From NCBI GenBank assembly GCA_015065135.1, contig SVQY01000007.1, positions 1 through 64,000 of the forward strand: a stretch of 64,000 nucleotides of DNA, written 5' to 3'. Each line of letters begins with the position of its first letter. Within the stretch, counting starts at the first letter, position 1. The notes beneath the pieces are model-generated. The model did not search any database and was not told the origin of the DNA. It saw nothing but the letters and a program-made list of their open reading frames with translations. The translations under genes were made by a program, and so were the position numbers. Shown here one piece after another: positions 63,421-64,000 of this stretch. This DNA comes from Oscillospiraceae bacterium. GTDB taxonomy: Bacteria > Bacillota > Clostridia > Oscillospirales > CAG-272.

Positions 63421-63915
63421 TCAGTACCCGAACTGGCCGGAAAGCGAATCGTCATCCTCGATCCAATCCTGCACGTCGATCACACGGTACTCGGTGGGAG
63501 TATCACGTACCACAACGCGTGCAATGCCGGCATTCAGGATCACGCGCTTGCACATCATACAGGAATTCATACCGCCGATGACCTCTCCGTTTTCAGGGGA
63601 GACGCAGGCCATATATAGCGTAGCACCCAGCATCTGCTCGCGAGAGGCGGCAATGATGGCATTCTGCTCTGCGTGTACCGAGCGACAGAGCTCGTAGCGC
63701 TCGCCGCGCGGAATATTCAACTTGTCACGGAAGCAGAACTGCAGATCGCTGCAATTCTTTCTGCCGCGAGGGGCTCCGTTATAACCGGTCGAAACGATGA
63801 CGTCGTTTTTTACAATAATAGCACCGAACTTGCGGCGCAGACAGGTGCAGCGCTCGGCAACCGTCTGGGCGATGTCCAGATAGTAATTCTCCTTGGAAAT
63901 GCGCTCCATTTTCAT
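63421..63915 (-). CDS. Deoxycytidylate/cytidine deaminase family (ComEB-like)
   Basis: CTCLRRKFGAIIVKNDVIVSTGYNGAPRG; HAEQNAI; SCMMCKRVILNAGI zinc motifs. Confidence 0.9.
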   Translation of the reverse strand: MKMERISKENYYLDIAQTVAERCTCLRRKFGAIIVKNDVIVSTGYNGAPRGRKNCSDLQFCFRDKLNIPRGERYELCRSVHAEQNAIIAASREQMLGATLYMACVSPENGEVIGGMNSCMMCKRVILNAGIARVVVRDTPTEYRVIDVQDWIEDDDSLSGQFGY

Positions 63916-64000
63916 CCTCCTTGCTCTCGCGCAACGCGCGGGATATAAATATACAGATTAATTATATCACATAATACGCACAAAATCAAGAAGCTTTTTT

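Overview
64 kb chromosomal window that looks like a gut-type Clostridia/Oscillospirales genome (taxonomy inferred from gene content only). Main contents: (i) an IS200/IS605-type tnpA; (ii) a surface-polysaccharide locus (4.1-17.0 kb) with an RffA-like aminotransferase, GNAT, GT2, O-acyltransferase, D-glycero-D-manno-heptose activation genes (HddA plus an HddC-GmhB fusion), a 1047-aa methyltransferase/GT protein and a Wzm/Wzt exporter; (iii) rubredoxin/FprA, an M3-type peptidase, AraC and an orphan fucI; (iv) an ECF S component next to a CoaX-like protein with altered active-site motifs; (v) a co-directional cluster (26.8-38.1 kb) of unusual enzymes, including GNAT-nucleoside hydrolase and nitrilase-GDPD fusions, a SUMF1/C-type-lectin-fold protein, GH20, ceramidase-like and CocE-like genes; (vi) a small-gene cassette region (38.2-40.0 kb) bounded by repeated copies of the rlmD 3' end, plus a 7-bp-repeat/mini-hairpin array; (vii) redox genes, a DUF2156 protein, LOG, alkaline phosphatase, gap, pgm, proS; (viii) a 668-aa membrane protein with an Ala/Glu/Pro repeat linker and a conserved-looking C-terminal domain of unknown function; (ix) a rex-dnaD-dnaC-like operon with DnaA-box-like 9-mers upstream, and tsaD-rimI-LMWPTP. 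No tRNA, rRNA, CRISPR array or prophage was recognised. The best leads for something undescribed are the rlmD-3'-end cassette region with its mini-hairpin array, the 26.8-38.1 kb enzyme cluster, and the 54.5-57.2 kb membrane-protein pair.
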